Assembly: GCA_937926785.1 (NCBI GenBank)
Contig: CALBBQ010000006.1
Coordinates: forward strand, 33,121 to 97,120
Direction of reading: 5' to 3'
Length of the DNA stretch: 64,000 nucleotides
Source of the DNA: an uncultured Bacteroidales bacterium
Lineage (GTDB): Bacteria; Bacteroidota; Bacteroidia; Bacteroidales; Tenuifilaceae
The translations under genes and the position numbers were made by a program. Positions 32,644-45,800 of the stretch are shown one piece after another; the first letter of the stretch is position 1, and each line of letters begins with the position of its first letter. The notes below the pieces were generated by a model. That model saw only the letters and a program-made list of their open reading frames with translations, was not told where the DNA came from and searched no databases.

Positions 32644-34161
32644 ATGAACAAGCGGATCGCCATCCTTATCGTTGTTGATGTACTTCTAACCGGTCTTTCG
32701 TTTTGGTTTGCTGCCTTGTTAAAAGGGGTTTCCTTTTTCTCTTACCTTAGCCGTTACCAAAACGGTTTCTTGATTTTCCTGGTGATTTGGATTCTTTGTT
32801 CGTTAATCTTCGATAAGTATTCCTTTACCTCTTATTCGCTCAAACTGCTTAGCAAAAATATTTTAAAAGCAAACATCATTGCCCTTGCTTTGGTAACCAT
32901 TCTCATTTTCTTTACCCGCAGCGATTTTTACTCTCGCTTTCTGGTTTTTACAACCATAGCAACCATAACCACTCTGGAACTTTTTATTTACAATCTTTGG
33001 GGCATCCTCAAACGGACCCAGGTTATCCCCGACGATGTGCTGGGACGTGTTGAACGCACCGTTAAGCGCTTTCACACTGAGCCAAAAATAACCGAGGAGG
33101 CGATTGACCCCACACGTATCAAAACGGTTCAGAAAGCCATCCTATCTGACTTTAGCCGGGATGTTTATTGTTTTCTGGAGCAACACACCGCCCTGTTTAG
33201 CGATAAAACCCTGCTGATTGCAACCACTACCAACTTCAACATTCTTAACCAACCCGACGATACCTTTAAAACCATAATTAACCTCAAGCGCGTTAACGAT
33301 ATTCGCCGTATCAATAAGTTTTTCGAGGCAGTGAACCAAAAAATCCCCAAGGGGGGAATTTTTGTTTGTATGGCCGAAACCCAGGAGCAACGTAAAAAAC
33401 GATTACTGAATAAATTTCCTCCAATACTAAACTACTTATACTACTTTTTTGATTTCATCCTTAAGCGGGTATTTCCAAAATTTTCCTTTACTAAGGGCAT
33501 CTACTTCCTTCTTACTCGTGGGGAAAACCGCGTAATCAGCCGTGCCGAACTGTTGGGCCGGCTATACTCCTGCGGCTTCGATGTAATTGATGAGCAGGAA
33601 ATTGACCGCATGTACTACGTAGTGGCTCAAAAGATTCGTAAACCATACTTTGACATGGAGCCCACGTATGGACCGCTCATAAAGCTCCGCCGAATTGGAA
33701 AGGGGGGAAAATTTATCAAGGTTTATAAGTTCCGTACCATGCACCCTTACTCCGAGTACTTGCAGGAGTATGTTTACCGTAAGCACAACCTTCAGGAGGG
33801 TGGCAAGTTTAAGGACGACTTCAGGGTTTCGACCCTTGGCCGATTCATGCGTAAGCTATGGATCGATGAGCTCCCCATGCTTATCAACCTACTTCGCGGA
33901 GAGCTGAAAATTGTGGGAGTCCGACCGCTCAGTCAGCACTACTTCAGCCTCTACTCCAAGGAGCTGCAAGAACGAAGAGTAAAGTACAAACCGGGATTGA
34001 TTCCCCCTTTCTACTTTGATAACCCAAAATCACTGGAGGAAATTATGGCCTCCGAGATCAAGTACCTCGATGCCTACGATAAAAACCCCTTGCTAACCGA
34101 CCTACGATACTTCATCGTGGCCCTTTATAACATCGTTTTCAAACGCTACCGTAGCAACTAA
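32644..34161 (+). CDS. Polyprenyl-phosphate sugar transferase (EPS initiating glycosyltransferase type)
   Basis: 505 residues. Four N-terminal transmembrane helices (about 5-130), then a soluble region and a C-terminal bacterial sugar transferase domain (about 340-505). The family motifs KVYKFRTMHPYSE near 358, WIDELPMLINLLRGELKIVG near 406 and VGVRPLS near 425 are present. Such enzymes transfer a sugar-1-phosphate to undecaprenyl phosphate to start capsule or exopolysaccharide repeat units. Where PglC-like enzymes have an Asp-Glu dyad this protein shows Asp-Asp (KDDFR). The ATG at 32644 is chosen; upstream in-frame codons would add a hydrophilic tail and overlap the promoter. TACCTTTA at 32615-32622 may be the -7 element. 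Confidence 0.85.
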   Translation: MNKRIAILIVVDVLLTGLSFWFAALLKGVSFFSYLSRYQNGFLIFLVIWILCSLIFDKYSFTSYSLKLLSKNILKANIIALALVTILIFFTRSDFYSRFLVFTTIATITTLELFIYNLWGILKRTQVIPDDVLGRVERTVKRFHTEPKITEEAIDPTRIKTVQKAILSDFSRDVYCFLEQHTALFSDKTLLIATTTNFNILNQPDDTFKTIINLKRVNDIRRINKFFEAVNQKIPKGGIFVCMAETQEQRKKRLLNKFPPILNYLYYFFDFILKRVFPKFSFTKGIYFLLTRGENRVISRAELLGRLYSCGFDVIDEQEIDRMYYVVAQKIRKPYFDMEPTYGPLIKLRRIGKGGKFIKVYKFRTMHPYSEYLQEYVYRKHNLQEGGKFKDDFRVSTLGRFMRKLWIDELPMLINLLRGELKIVGVRPLSQHYFSLYSKELQERRVKYKPGLIPPFYFDNPKSLEEIMASEIKYLDAYDKNPLLTDLRYFIVALYNIVFKRYRSN

Positions 34162-35744
34162 AAACCCCAGTTCATCCCAGCTTCAAACTGAAACTGCCTG
34201 CCTAACAGGAAACCTGGAGTATAGCTGTAGCCCGAACTGTTTCTGATATCATTAACTCCGCCCGATAGGTGAATGTAACCATTGTGAATGACTTGGTAAC
34301 GGGCTCCCAATTTCCAAAAGGTTTGCGACCACTCCACCTTATCCATAAAGGGCAAACCAAGTCGTTCGGTAGTAATTTTAGCATAATCGGGTCCCTTACG
34401 ACTCTTAGTAAAGCTTCCAAAAAACTCTAATCCTCGAACCGGAATATAGCCGAATGCCAGGTATATCTCATCGGCATTATCCGTGAGGTAGTGTCCCAGG
34501 TTAAACCGGTTGCTCTCAAAGGTGGTGGTTTCAATGATGTGCTTGTAGGTTAACGGATTAGTTCGGGTGTACTCAGCAACCACCCATAGATTGCTGAGCG
34601 GTATATCCCAGATCCTGAACCCCGCTTTCAGGCTATAAAAATTACTATGCTTATCGGGTTTGAACATGTTCTTCATCGATAGCTCATCCAAAAACAGGGT
34701 GGTGTAAAGGTGAACATACCTTACATTATATGAGGAAATATCGAAAAACATTTGCGAGTTCTGGCCCGTATCGTTTCGCATGCCGTTCAAGTGGTGGTCA
34801 ACCGATTTGTAGAACAAAAATGGAATCAGATAAGCGGGCTGAACCCCTATATCAGAATAAATGATTGAGTTCCCGGCCGAAAGGTTTAGCCCCTGCAAGG
34901 GCTTAAAGGTAATCAGGTTGGCTGCGATGTATTTACTATGGAAAACCTTACGCGATTGTCCTAAGCTTATGTAGGTTCTCGCTGAATCTATCACCTGCGA
35001 CACCAGCCAGCCATGAATGTAGTTCAGCTCCAACCACGATGCGGGCTTTACGTTCAACTTTATCATGGCAAACGAAGGGGTTCTCCCTCCCAAAATATTG
35101 GTTCCGTTATACCCTGAGCCCCACTGTATATGATCCTTTACTACCCCAACGCTCCCCCATCGCCAGGCGTAGATTATGCCACCCCGCATCTCGCTGAATT
35201 CCCCACCTTTCCCGTTAATCTTATAGTTTCCTCCCTGGTATTGAACTAGGTAAGCGGGCATGGCTAATCTCTGGCTCTGAGCATAGTCCCTAAGGCTTGC
35301 GTAGAAACCCCAGCTGCCTATGTTACCGAACGTTTCAGCACCAACCCACCGATTATACGCTAAAGCGCTGTCATTTTTAATAATATCAACCCCAAGTAAC
35401 GGGTTGATAGCGATACTGTATGTGGAATCGGAACTATACAGTAAATCAAAACGTTTTTTCTGAGTAATCCCTTTGCCTTTGGCAAAATCGGACAGGTAAA
35501 AATCCAGCTCCTTTTGCTGCCGGGCATTGAGTTGTTCCCTTTTTCCATGCGCAACAAGCAAAAGCTCAGCAATGTAGCTTCGGCTGTATGGCTTAACAGA
35601 GGTATTGGGCGAAATGATTCTGATGGTTGCCAACTCATCAATAAACTCATACACCCCCGAATTCGATATATGGTGATAGGTTTCCTGAGCCTGAACTGCA
35701 GCAAAAGCCAGCAGCACCAGATGCAGTATTAGAATCTTCTTCAT
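34158..35744 (-). CDS. Wzi-like capsule assembly outer-membrane protein
   Basis: 528 residues with a signal peptide (about 1-19, ending AVQAQ). The rest is a strand-rich sequence with many aromatic-ended strands (for example WGFYASLRDYAQSQRL, FEAGMNWGF at the C terminus), consistent with an outer-membrane beta-barrel. The overall pattern (short helical N-terminal part with SRSYIAELLL, later GGIIYAWRWGSVGVVKDHIQWG) matches Wzi/capsule-assembly family proteins, which attach capsule to the cell surface. Its end overlaps the sugar transferase by 4 bases (CTAA). The barrel and family are fairly clear; the lectin role is inferred. Confidence 0.8.
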   Translation of the reverse strand: MKKILILHLVLLAFAAVQAQETYHHISNSGVYEFIDELATIRIISPNTSVKPYSRSYIAELLLVAHGKREQLNARQQKELDFYLSDFAKGKGITQKKRFDLLYSSDSTYSIAINPLLGVDIIKNDSALAYNRWVGAETFGNIGSWGFYASLRDYAQSQRLAMPAYLVQYQGGNYKINGKGGEFSEMRGGIIYAWRWGSVGVVKDHIQWGSGYNGTNILGGRTPSFAMIKLNVKPASWLELNYIHGWLVSQVIDSARTYISLGQSRKVFHSKYIAANLITFKPLQGLNLSAGNSIIYSDIGVQPAYLIPFLFYKSVDHHLNGMRNDTGQNSQMFFDISSYNVRYVHLYTTLFLDELSMKNMFKPDKHSNFYSLKAGFRIWDIPLSNLWVVAEYTRTNPLTYKHIIETTTFESNRFNLGHYLTDNADEIYLAFGYIPVRGLEFFGSFTKSRKGPDYAKITTERLGLPFMDKVEWSQTFWKLGARYQVIHNGYIHLSGGVNDIRNSSGYSYTPGFLLGRQFQFEAGMNWGF

Positions 35745-35799
35745 GTAGAAACTTGTTTTTGTAAAGTTATAACTATTACCAATTTAATGCCCTAAATGT

Positions 35800-35807
35800 T
35801 ACCTTTG
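35800..35807 (+). promoter_or_regulatory. Probable -7 element of the TPR lipoprotein gene
   Basis: TACCTTTG fits TAnnTTTG and lies 22 bases before the ATG at 35830, in the divergent region shared with the Wzi-like gene. Confidence 0.5.
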
Positions 35808-35829
35808 CTTCGATACAAATTACAATTTG

Positions 35830-36714
35830 ATGCAAAGCAAACTGTTTTTTAGGGCCAGTGTAGCCCTGCTGCTGGCAGCTACATTATCGTGCAGCACCAC
35901 TAAAAAGTTGCATCAGCTTACCAGCGATGCCAACACTGCATTCAGCAATGGCGATTACAAAACCGCCCTTGCGGGATACGAGCAGCTCATGGCTGGCGAA
36001 AAAAATACAACCGGTGAGGTTTACTGCAAAGCCGGCATATCGGCTTGGGAACTGGGTCAAACCGAAAAAGCCATCGACTACCTTGAAAAGTCAAAGCAAC
36101 TCAATGCTATAAACCCACAGGGGTACATCGCGTTAGCCAAGGCGTACCGTAAAATCGATAATCTTTCGCGCGAAATCACAAACCTGGAACTCTGCCTTGA
36201 GCGCAACCCTGCAACCCTAAAGCAAACCGCCACCGAGATGCTTTTCGACGCTTACGTGCGGAGCGAAAACTGGCAGCCAGCCGATTCGCTCTGGAACAAC
36301 CTTAACCCACTGCAACAGGAAAACCTATTGCTTAAAACCGGCTACCTCAAGGTGAAACGCAAGCTCTCCCAAACCGATAAGGCTGTTGAGCTGGCAAAAA
36401 GTATTCTGAAGATTGATAAAAACAATACCGATGCGCTCGATTTTCTGGCAGAATACCACTACAAGCGAGCCGATGAGCTGTACGTCAGGGAAATGAAGGC
36501 TTACGAGAGCAATAAAACCATGAAGCAGTACCGCCAGCTCACCGACGCGCTGAAGCAGGTTAACGCTGATTTCAAGATTGCCCGCGATTACCTTGAAACT
36601 CTCTACAAAATTAACCCTGACAAACGCTACGCCCGGTATTTGGGAAATATCTACACACGTTTTGAAAATAAGCAGAAAGCTGCCTACTGGTACAAGCTGG
36701 CTAGCGATAAGTAG
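35830..36714 (+). CDS. TPR-repeat lipoprotein
   Basis: 294 residues. Lipoprotein signal peptide with lipobox ATLSC (Cys21), then tetratricopeptide-like helical repeats (NTAFSNGDYKTALAGYEQLM, EVYCKAGISAWELGQTEKAI, QGYIALAKAYRKIDNL). Such proteins scaffold envelope complexes; no specific partner can be named. The ATG at 35830 is chosen over a TTG one codon upstream. It is divergent from the Wzi-like gene and convergent with the first giant gene, separated by a strong hairpin. Confidence 0.82.
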   Translation: MQSKLFFRASVALLLAATLSCSTTKKLHQLTSDANTAFSNGDYKTALAGYEQLMAGEKNTTGEVYCKAGISAWELGQTEKAIDYLEKSKQLNAINPQGYIALAKAYRKIDNLSREITNLELCLERNPATLKQTATEMLFDAYVRSENWQPADSLWNNLNPLQQENLLLKTGYLKVKRKLSQTDKAVELAKSILKIDKNNTDALDFLAEYHYKRADELYVREMKAYESNKTMKQYRQLTDALKQVNADFKIARDYLETLYKINPDKRYARYLGNIYTRFENKQKAAYWYKLASDK

Positions 36715-36777
36715 ATACTATAAAAAAATATTGCTATATACCACAAAACCACTTAAGATAGTAACCCGAAATATGAT

Positions 36778-36801
36778 AAAGCCCCGATAAATCGGGGCTT
36801 T
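36778..36801. terminator. Bidirectional terminator between the TPR lipoprotein and the first giant gene
   Basis: AAAGCCCCGAT (36778-36788) and ATCGGGGCTTT (36791-36801) form an inverted repeat with A and T tails on both sides, so it can terminate both convergent transcripts. Confidence 0.8.
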
Positions 36802-36822
36802 CTGGTTTTGCTTAACAAAACG

Positions 36823-39800
36823 TTAGAACGCAAAACTATTCGGAACATGGTACTGTGGCCCCGTTTCGGGAATTTTGTAAACATTCACGTCAACTGTATT
36901 TGAGCCCGTATTGCTACAACCATTTGCCGATGTTACAACAGGAATAGAATAGGTAATCACCCTACTTGGATTTGGCCCAAGCCAGGTTAAACTACCTGTT
37001 GAGTAAACATAATTAGGATTATTGCTATTCAAACTATAAGTGTTCGTGCCATCGGTTAAGTCAAAACTATAAGGAGAAGTGCCACCGGCAAAAGTTATAG
37101 TTAACTCGGTTTGGTCACTATCACAAACTGAACTACTTCCTGTAATAACTATGGTTGCAGTGGGTCGTTGGTTAACTGTAACAGCTCGGGATAAGGGAGC
37201 GCTATTTCCACAACCATTAGTTGTGTAAACACTGACATTTCCTGATGTTGCTGCCGGCCCGTAATCAATTGAAATGGCATTTCCAGTGCCATTAATGGTG
37301 GCTCCAGTACCGGAGTAACTCCAGGTATAGGTTAGGGTTGGATTATTTGCAACTGAGTAACCCACGTTTACGTCTCCCTGACAAACATTATCATCGAATA
37401 AAACGAAATCGGCAGGCGTTTCAGGTAACAATGGGAAAGAAATGTTAACATCATCGGTCGATGTACAACCTCCATTTGTGATAGTCCAGCGTAGAACGTA
37501 GCTATTTCCGTTTATACCATTGAACAAACTGTTGGGTAATGTTGGTTGAACAACAGTACCTCCTAATCCGGAAACTATACTCCACTGTCCGGTTCCTACC
37601 GTTGGCGTGTTTGCTGCAAGGGTTGCCTGGGTTGCACCACATAGCGACTGATCAAGTCCAGCATCGGCGGTAGTTGGAACTGTGTATGTTGTAACTGGTG
37701 TTGGATCAATAACTCCTGCAGTCGGGCTGGAAGGGCTATTGTAGGTAAAGCTGGTAAGCTGGTAGGTGGCCCCAATTGCATCAGTAGGTAAAACGTAGGG
37801 TTCAGCGGTAACCGTAACGGGTGTTTGAGGAACTCCATCTTTGGTGTACCCTAATATGTAGTTAAACGGACGAACCGCACCTATGAATGCAACAGGAATA
37901 CCTGCATTTCCACAAACCGGGCCTGAAGGGTTCAGCCTTGCCCGAGGTTTCGTAGTGTTAATACAAGCGGTGGTTACACTTTCCCAACCCGAAACAGGAA
38001 TTGTTACTCTTGCGGTTGTAGTTACTGTTCCGTAATTGTTGTTTCCAGTAGCTGTAGAGGAGCGCTCAGTCCAAACACCAGCATTATCATAAGCAACCCT
38101 CATGTCGGATAAACCATTTTGAGTCATCAAGGGCGTTAGGTCGCTTGCGGGATCCCAGTCAAGAGCAATATAGGCACTACCACCCGATGGAACCGAAATA
38201 TTCCAGTACTCCAAGGAGTTAACATAAGTAAGGGGTGCCGCATAGCTGTTATAGCTGGGATTAGGCGTAAAGAACTCCGCCGTCCACTCTAGAACTCCTG
38301 GTGTATATGCCTCAGGCGAAATAACTGAGAGTTTACTACCTAAGGTAGTTCCTTTACCTATGGGGAATCTGAAGCTATCGCTCGAAAGAATGTTCTTTGT
38401 GAGAGGACCATCAACAAATGAAGTTGAAGAGCCCGCAGCGGGGATTACGCAATTGATCGCTGTATTCACAATTTTCATACGATTTGTAGCCGAAGTATGG
38501 ATTATACCATTAGTAAGGTAGAGGTTACCTCCCACCTCAATTGTGCCATTTGTGCCAATGCTTAACCCGTTCGAATTGTTAATTACCAGGTTATTAAACT
38601 TATTGCTCCCGCTGAAATCGCCCAGAGGACCCCCAACGATTTGTGCAGAACTTCCGGCAAACTCAACAGTGGCATTTGCTCCGGTTCCTGCTATAAAAGA
38701 GCCGGTGCCGTAACGCTCCATAGTTCCAAGTATGGTAAGCTTACGGTTATTGGCTGAGTTGTCAACAATTGGACCATTGATGAGCAACTGCTCACAAATG
38801 GTTAGATTCTTGGCGGGCAGGTAACGACTTCCCGTTCCGGTAAAGCGAAGCCTACGAACCGATGAGTATAAATCGGCCACAACATTATAATTGGTTGAAC
38901 CGCCATACTCCAAGGTGCCTCCAGTTGAACAATCCATAAAGCTATCGTAGCGACCTGCAGGAAATGGCCCACCATCAACATAAAGTGTACCTTGACCTGA
39001 AACTATGCCTATGTTATGGCCATAGTAGGGTTGAACAGAACGCAATGTCCCATTTATTGTGGTTCGATAGGTAAATGCCTGGTTTTGATTTATTGTTACA
39101 CTGTCCTGGGGGCTTATAGTAACTATGAATCCATTAGGACCACCGGTAAGTGTATAGGGGTCTCCTCCAGTTTGAACCCACACCGATGGATCATTCCAGT
39201 TACCATCCTTGGTTGATGTAAATTGGGGTATATTATTCGGAATCGCAGGGTCCTCTCCGGCAGTAAACTCTCCGTTCAAATCATTGGCATTCACTAAATA
39301 GAAGGTAATTGTGTTGTTGGCTTCATCCACATTATCGGTGGCCGGTCCAGGCGCAGCCTTACTCCAGCTACTTCCTCCTATTGTTCGTGCAGCAATGTAA
39401 TCGGGTTCATTACCTCTAACATCAGCATCTTTATAGTTGAAAACTAAACTACCGTTAACACCTGCAACCGCATTATTCTCTACTTCCCAGTAATACTTTA
39501 GTACTCTGGTTGGATCCAAAACTCCGGGGTGATTGCTATTGATAGCATTTACTCGAATGTAACCTGTTGTGGTATTATCAGTATAGGTGAAGATAACAGG
39601 GGTATATTTTCCACTCACACCAAGAGGATAGGTGAAAGTCTGTGCTGCACCGGAGTATGAGTTAAAATATTTACGAACTCCTACATTACTGAATACCCCA
39701 TCAACCTCAATCATCTTGGCTGCACTGAATGGTGAGCCCAACAGGTTACTATTCACACCAAGGGTCAACATGTACTGGTTTATGTTGAAAATACCCTGGG

Positions 39801-42800
39801 TTAATAGCAAATCCTTAGTTAGGGTTATGGAGTTTTGTAATCTTGAACCATTTAGGTTATTAAGTTCCAACGTGCTGAAAGTTCCGGTCCCTGAAATGTA
39901 CTGAAGATTTGTTCCGTTTAACAGAATACCCGTGCCCGTTCCGTTATCGGTATATGTAGCGTTATTTGCAAGGTTACCCTTAAGATTAACCTGGTAACTG
40001 CCGCAAGCAAAAGTTCCGCTTATTAAAGTGAGATTTCCGTTAACTGTAATACTATTTGAAGCAAGAGTTACCGAAGTAATCGGATTGATTACAAGAGAAT
40101 TGAATGTTGTTGCAGTTGTACCAAGTATTTGCTGAACTCCTCCGTTAAATGTGGTTACGTTGGTTCCAGGAGTATAGGTTCCGTTGTTGGTAAAATTACC
40201 TTTAAGCGTTACGTTTATGTTATTAGCCGTAAAGAAGCTTTGATTATTCGTTAGGGTAAGAGAACCGTTCAGTACCAAAGGGTTCACCATCAGGTTTAGC
40301 GTTGCAGTGCGTGCTGTGGCAACTGTTTTTCCGGTGACCACGACGTTATTTAAAGCGATATTTGCATCCATTCGGTAGTTCTGGGCTACATCAACAGTTG
40401 CCCACGAAGCAGGAGTTTGAGTAAATATTATCGTGCCGCCGGTTACACTTCCGCTTGCAGGACGGATATATAAGTCGCCAAATGTTGTTCCCCCTCCTCT
40501 TACGATGGTTATGGTACCTCCGCTCATGCTGAATACGCTTCCTGGGTTTGCCACTTCGAGTTTAGCACGCGTCAGAGCTGTTGCATCGGCACCTTGACCG
40601 TTTATGATTACCTCACCTCCTGTTTGATAGTACTTGAGTATACCCGTGGTAGTAGAGGTGCTCCTGCGGATCTGCCCGTTTATGAATAGTTGGCCCCCGT
40701 TAATTACTAAGGTAGAATTCCCATCGCCAGTATAAACAATATCGTTATTGTTGTTAGTTGTTCCGTTAATGGGGCCAACAAATACACGCCCAGCCTTAAC
40801 AGTTAGCTTGCCTGCAACGGTTATATCGTTAGTGTTAACATTAGAATTGGCTATCAGGATATTCCTGTTACCTGAGTTATTGGGGTAATCTATATATAAA
40901 CCTGCTGTTTCGGGAATAATAAAAGGAGTGGTGGTTGAAATGGTAAAGTCGCTGCTAGGATTATTTCGTCTGTAAACCAGTGTACCATTTCGGAGGGTTA
41001 ACCAGTTATTGGTAGGCGTTACCAGTAATCCACCAATGCTGATAATTAGTGAGTCGGCCTGTGTGCTGCCTTTATCTATAATAACGGTTCCAAATCGGGT
41101 TACGGGGTTGTTCATGGTATTGGTAACGCTTGAACTACCTGAACCAAAGAAAGTCAAAGGTATATTTGTGAAATCACATTCCCTGGGGGTTGTAATACCT
41201 CCACCGGTTGCTCCGGTAGTATTATTAACCAGGTTACCCCCTATGCTCATTTGCGCAGTTGATGCATCCCAGTTATCTATTGCTGATGCTGAGTTAACCA
41301 GAACATTTCCTTTGACTACAATTGACTGGGCAATAGTACCGTTACCGTACCACACCAAAGCTCCGCCTTGAATGTCTAAATTACCATTAACGGTTATCGT
41401 TTTTGGAATTCGAACTGCTGGAGCTGTAGGATAGTCAACATTCCATGTTGGACAAAACCAGGAATCGGCATTTTGCCCTCTGGTAATGAGATTCCCGTAT
41501 ATCAATAAATCATTATTGGGGAAAATAACATTGGAACCACCTAATGGCGATAGAATAAGATTTCCATATTCTTTAATCCCGTTTGGAAGATAAAACGTTG
41601 TTCCTGCAATAGGATTTGTAGTGTAGAGTTCTGTTGTTCCTAAGTTTACATTAAAATCCGAATAGTCCCCTGAAGGGAAAGAAAAAGTCCTAACTGTAGT
41701 CCAAGCAAGCGGACCACGATCAGTTGTCAATCTAAAGTTACCATTCCCATTCGGATGGTTGAGTACCAAAGCAAAATTACATGCTGGATTATATCCAATA
41801 TCCAAAACCGAGCCGGCTTCTATCTTAAGAATTGCACAACTTCGAACATCAGTATTAGGAGTTGTCAAATTGGTATTCAAGAAAACCGAATCGGCACCGC
41901 CAATTATTGCTATATCACCGGCTCCCGGTACGGCTGCTGCCGCTGGTCCGGTGTGGCTAACCGTTGACCATGTATTAACATCCCCCCATAATCCATTCTG
42001 CCTACTATAGTAAACGGTTGGCGTGCCAAACGGATTGGTGGGGTTATCGTCGCCAGCCGTATAGTCGCCATCCAGGAAGTTTACATTTTCAAGGAAATTT
42101 CCCGTACCTGGCTCTCCTATGGTGTTGGCAGACTCATCCACATCGTTGGTATTACCGCGTGTCCAAGTAGCAGTATTAATATTGAACCTGGCGGCAACGT
42201 AGCCGTCCTCTGTGATGCCGGCACCCGTTACTACATCGGCCTGGTCATAAGTAAAGCCCATTGTCGCTGTAGCCGAACCTAATGTCATACCGCTGGTTTT
42301 AACACGCCAGTAGTAAGTTAGCGAACGGTTCTTTGTGGTTGTAGCCGGGTGCTCATAGCCAACGGGTACAACTGTTATATCGCCCCATGCAGAAGGCGTT
42401 CCGCTAATACTTATGGTGGCAGGAGTAAATGCAGGTGCAGCATGCATGGTCGATGGCGCTCCCACCGGGAAGGTAAAACTGGTTGACCCCGATGCGAATG
42501 TGCGGGTAACCCCACCATTACCGGCTTGACCGGCACTGGTAATATACCTATTTGAACTTACACCTACTATACTTGCTGTGGAAGTAAACCTAATGTTATA
42601 GGAACTAATATCAAGCAGCTTATCCTGAGAGAATGTTAACGTTCCCGATATGGTTATGTTAGCCTTTAACCTTACCGGAGCAGCTAGTGCATCGGTGTTG
42701 TTTAGCTCCAGGTTCTTGAATATGCCGTTTCCATCTCCATCAATATCGGTAGGATCATCATCGGAAATAACAATCTTTCCGTTGCCCAAATGCAAGGCAC

Positions 42801-45800
42801 TATTGTATATGTACGACGTGGTGGTGGTGGTTGAAGGGATTAGCGAAATAGTTTTCCCTCCATCGTTTAGAGTACCGGAGGTAAGCATCAGCGAATCCTG
42901 AACTTGAAAATCGGTTTGTGTACCCGCAAAGTTCAGTATTTTTCCAGCCAGCTTATCCATCCTGAACTTCTTAAACACTAAGGGTGTTGTTGTGTTAGAA
43001 GTTATGGTCTGGTTAACATCGCCGTTAAAAATGGTCCAATTGGTACCAGTGGTATAATTAGTGCCGTTGGCCACAAACATATTACCGCCAATGGTAACAT
43101 TCAGGTTGTTTGCATTAAAATCCCCAGAAAGTATTGAAAAATTACTTAGCACGGTTAAGGGATAGGTATCGAGCATAACCACACTAGAACTGCTTTGGCG
43201 GTTAACGGTAAAGTTACCGAATTGTGCTGTTGAGATTACCCTAAAGTTAGGCGAATCGGCAGCGCCACTACCCGTGTAGGGCTGAATAACAATGGATCCT
43301 CCGGTTACATCAACATTAGTAGGATCGCATCTTACCTCAAAAGCTTTCTGCCTACTCGGAATTGTACCATCACCACAAACATCATAGATGTAGATAGTAC
43401 CTCCGCTTATGTTAAATACATTGGCCGTTTCGTTGAGGTTAAAGGTACCAATATCACCATTTAATCCGCCAGTACTACGATTTGTGTTTAGTGGCGCAGC
43501 TACTAAATCGTTTACCGAAGTATAAGCCGAAGGAGTACGAAGAAAACGCCCCCGCAAGTGGAATGTTCCACCTGACTGAGAATAAGATGCTAATCCTCCA
43601 CCCGAACCGGCAGTTCGATACTGCTTAGCATCAACAACACCCCCGTTAACCTCGAATTGTCCCGAAGCTACAGCCCACTGAATAAATCCTCCGCTCTCGC
43701 GGGTAGAGATATAACCCTTGTTAACCTTAAGTAAACCATAAATCGAGAATGAACTGCAACCGGCACCGGTATTAATACCCATTGCGGCATTATTTGGAGC
43801 CGAAACCCCATAGGCAACGTTAACCTCGCGGTAATCGTCTGCAGTTGTGAGAATCACCACATTATCTCCATCGAGCACCAAAGCACCATTCCCTGGAACA
43901 TAAAAATCAGAATTAGGACCCCCGGTGCCCACATCGCAATTCCCCTCCGTTAGCGATGGTATAATGGTTGTACCCTGAAGAATAAGTGTCCCCGTTCTAA
44001 TCCATAAAGCCTTGTCAAGGTTTGGATTGGCTGTTCCGCCGTATCCTCCCGCAATGTTGGCCCCAAAGAGTCTAAAATGGTTATAGTTTGTTGAGTAAAC
44101 AGTTAAACTGTAGGTTTGATCAACGCCTTTATCGAGTACAAGGTTGTAAAAATCGGTTATACCATTACAGTAAAGGGTATTGCTACTGGTACCCCTGAAG
44201 TAAACTGTTGCATAGCCACTGGTAGGGCCTAAGGTTATTGGGGGTAAAAGATTATATACCGGATATGTTAGGTTGGTAAACCTAACGGTTCCATGATTGG
44301 TGAAATCGCCATACACAACTACCCGATGCGATTGAGTATCGTAATAGTTGGTAAACGGAGCTGTTCCTCCTTCGGCAACATCAGTTGGATTGGTAGTTGT
44401 GTTCGTTACGCCGTTGCCAACTGTTATTGAGGCTCCACTCTCTACAGTTACGTTACCCATTATGGTAAGCTGCCTACGAGCTGCTGTATTATCGTTAATA
44501 CGGTAGGTCCCCTTCATGACGTGCAAATCGCCATTAAGGGTAAGGTTGTTTAATTGAGTTGCCGTTACACCGGGAGCGTTAATACGAAGAGTGTTATAAG
44601 TAGTTTGTGCTACAGGTAAGGTAAAGTTAGCCGCATTGTTATACTCGGTAATACCGCCACCCGAATTCACAAACGTGTTTGTGGTTGCTGCAGGAAAGTT
44701 AACCGATGCAAGCTTGAGAGTTCCTTGCCCATTCAACTCTTTGAGGGTGTTGGTAAACCTATAGGTTGACATGTTCAGGATTCCTCCCTCGTTTATATTT
44801 ACTTCCAGGTTCGTAGTCGTAACATCAGATGTTAGAGTAACCGTACGTCCCGAAAGAATAACCACAATATCACCGTCGGTGGTTGGTGCTCCTATATTGT
44901 TGTAAGTAGTTCCACCAGGGTCATCAGTCCATGTTGCTGGGTCATTCCAATTGCCGGTTTGGTAAGAAAAGAATGTTTGGGGTGGATAACCGGCTGTCCA
45001 CTCTGTTGTTGTGGCTGAAATATTTGTAGTGCCAGTAATAGTAAAGGTTTTAGCGATATCATTAAAACTCTGGGTTCCTGATGGAATGGCCCATGCACCA
45101 GCTGTTGGCCGAACCCATATTTTTGACGGGTCAACCGGGTTTTCGGTGGCATCATACTTGAATGTAAGCGTTGCGGTGGTTGCGCCACTCCCGGTAACCT
45201 GCCAGTATCGCTTTAAGTACTGCGATCCAAGTGTTGTGCTAAAGATTGTTCGTAATCTTAGAAATGTGGAACCGGTAATGTTTTCAGCTGTAACCGGTGC
45301 GTAAATTCCATTGGAACCTATGGGTAAAGTATAGGAAGTTGATGCAGTAACCCCTTTCTGTAAATATCCATTTCCGTTGATGTCGATATACGCACTACTA
45401 CCAAAGGAGCCCTGAATTGCCGTGGCTGCAGTACTGGTAACTAACAAATTGAAATTGCCAAGCTGCAGTAGCCCACTGTTAAGGTTAAGGGTCCCATTGA
45501 CAGTTACATTGTTAATCAGTGTTTTTAATCCACCTCCACTAAGTGTTAGGTTCTGATAGTTAGGGCTTGCTATTACCTGCTGGTCTCCTGCACGGGCATA
45601 GGTTACCGTACTGTTAGAACCTGCCGTTGTGTTCAAAGCGGTAATAGCATTGGAGGCTCCATAAAGGTTAAGCTGATGGGCTAAGCCAGCACCTGTCATG
45701 GTAATGGTACCAGTAGCATCGTATAGATTCCCGTAAACATTTATGGTTTTCACTGTGGCTGTGCCAAAATCAAGAATTCCTGCAATGATTACATCTCCAT

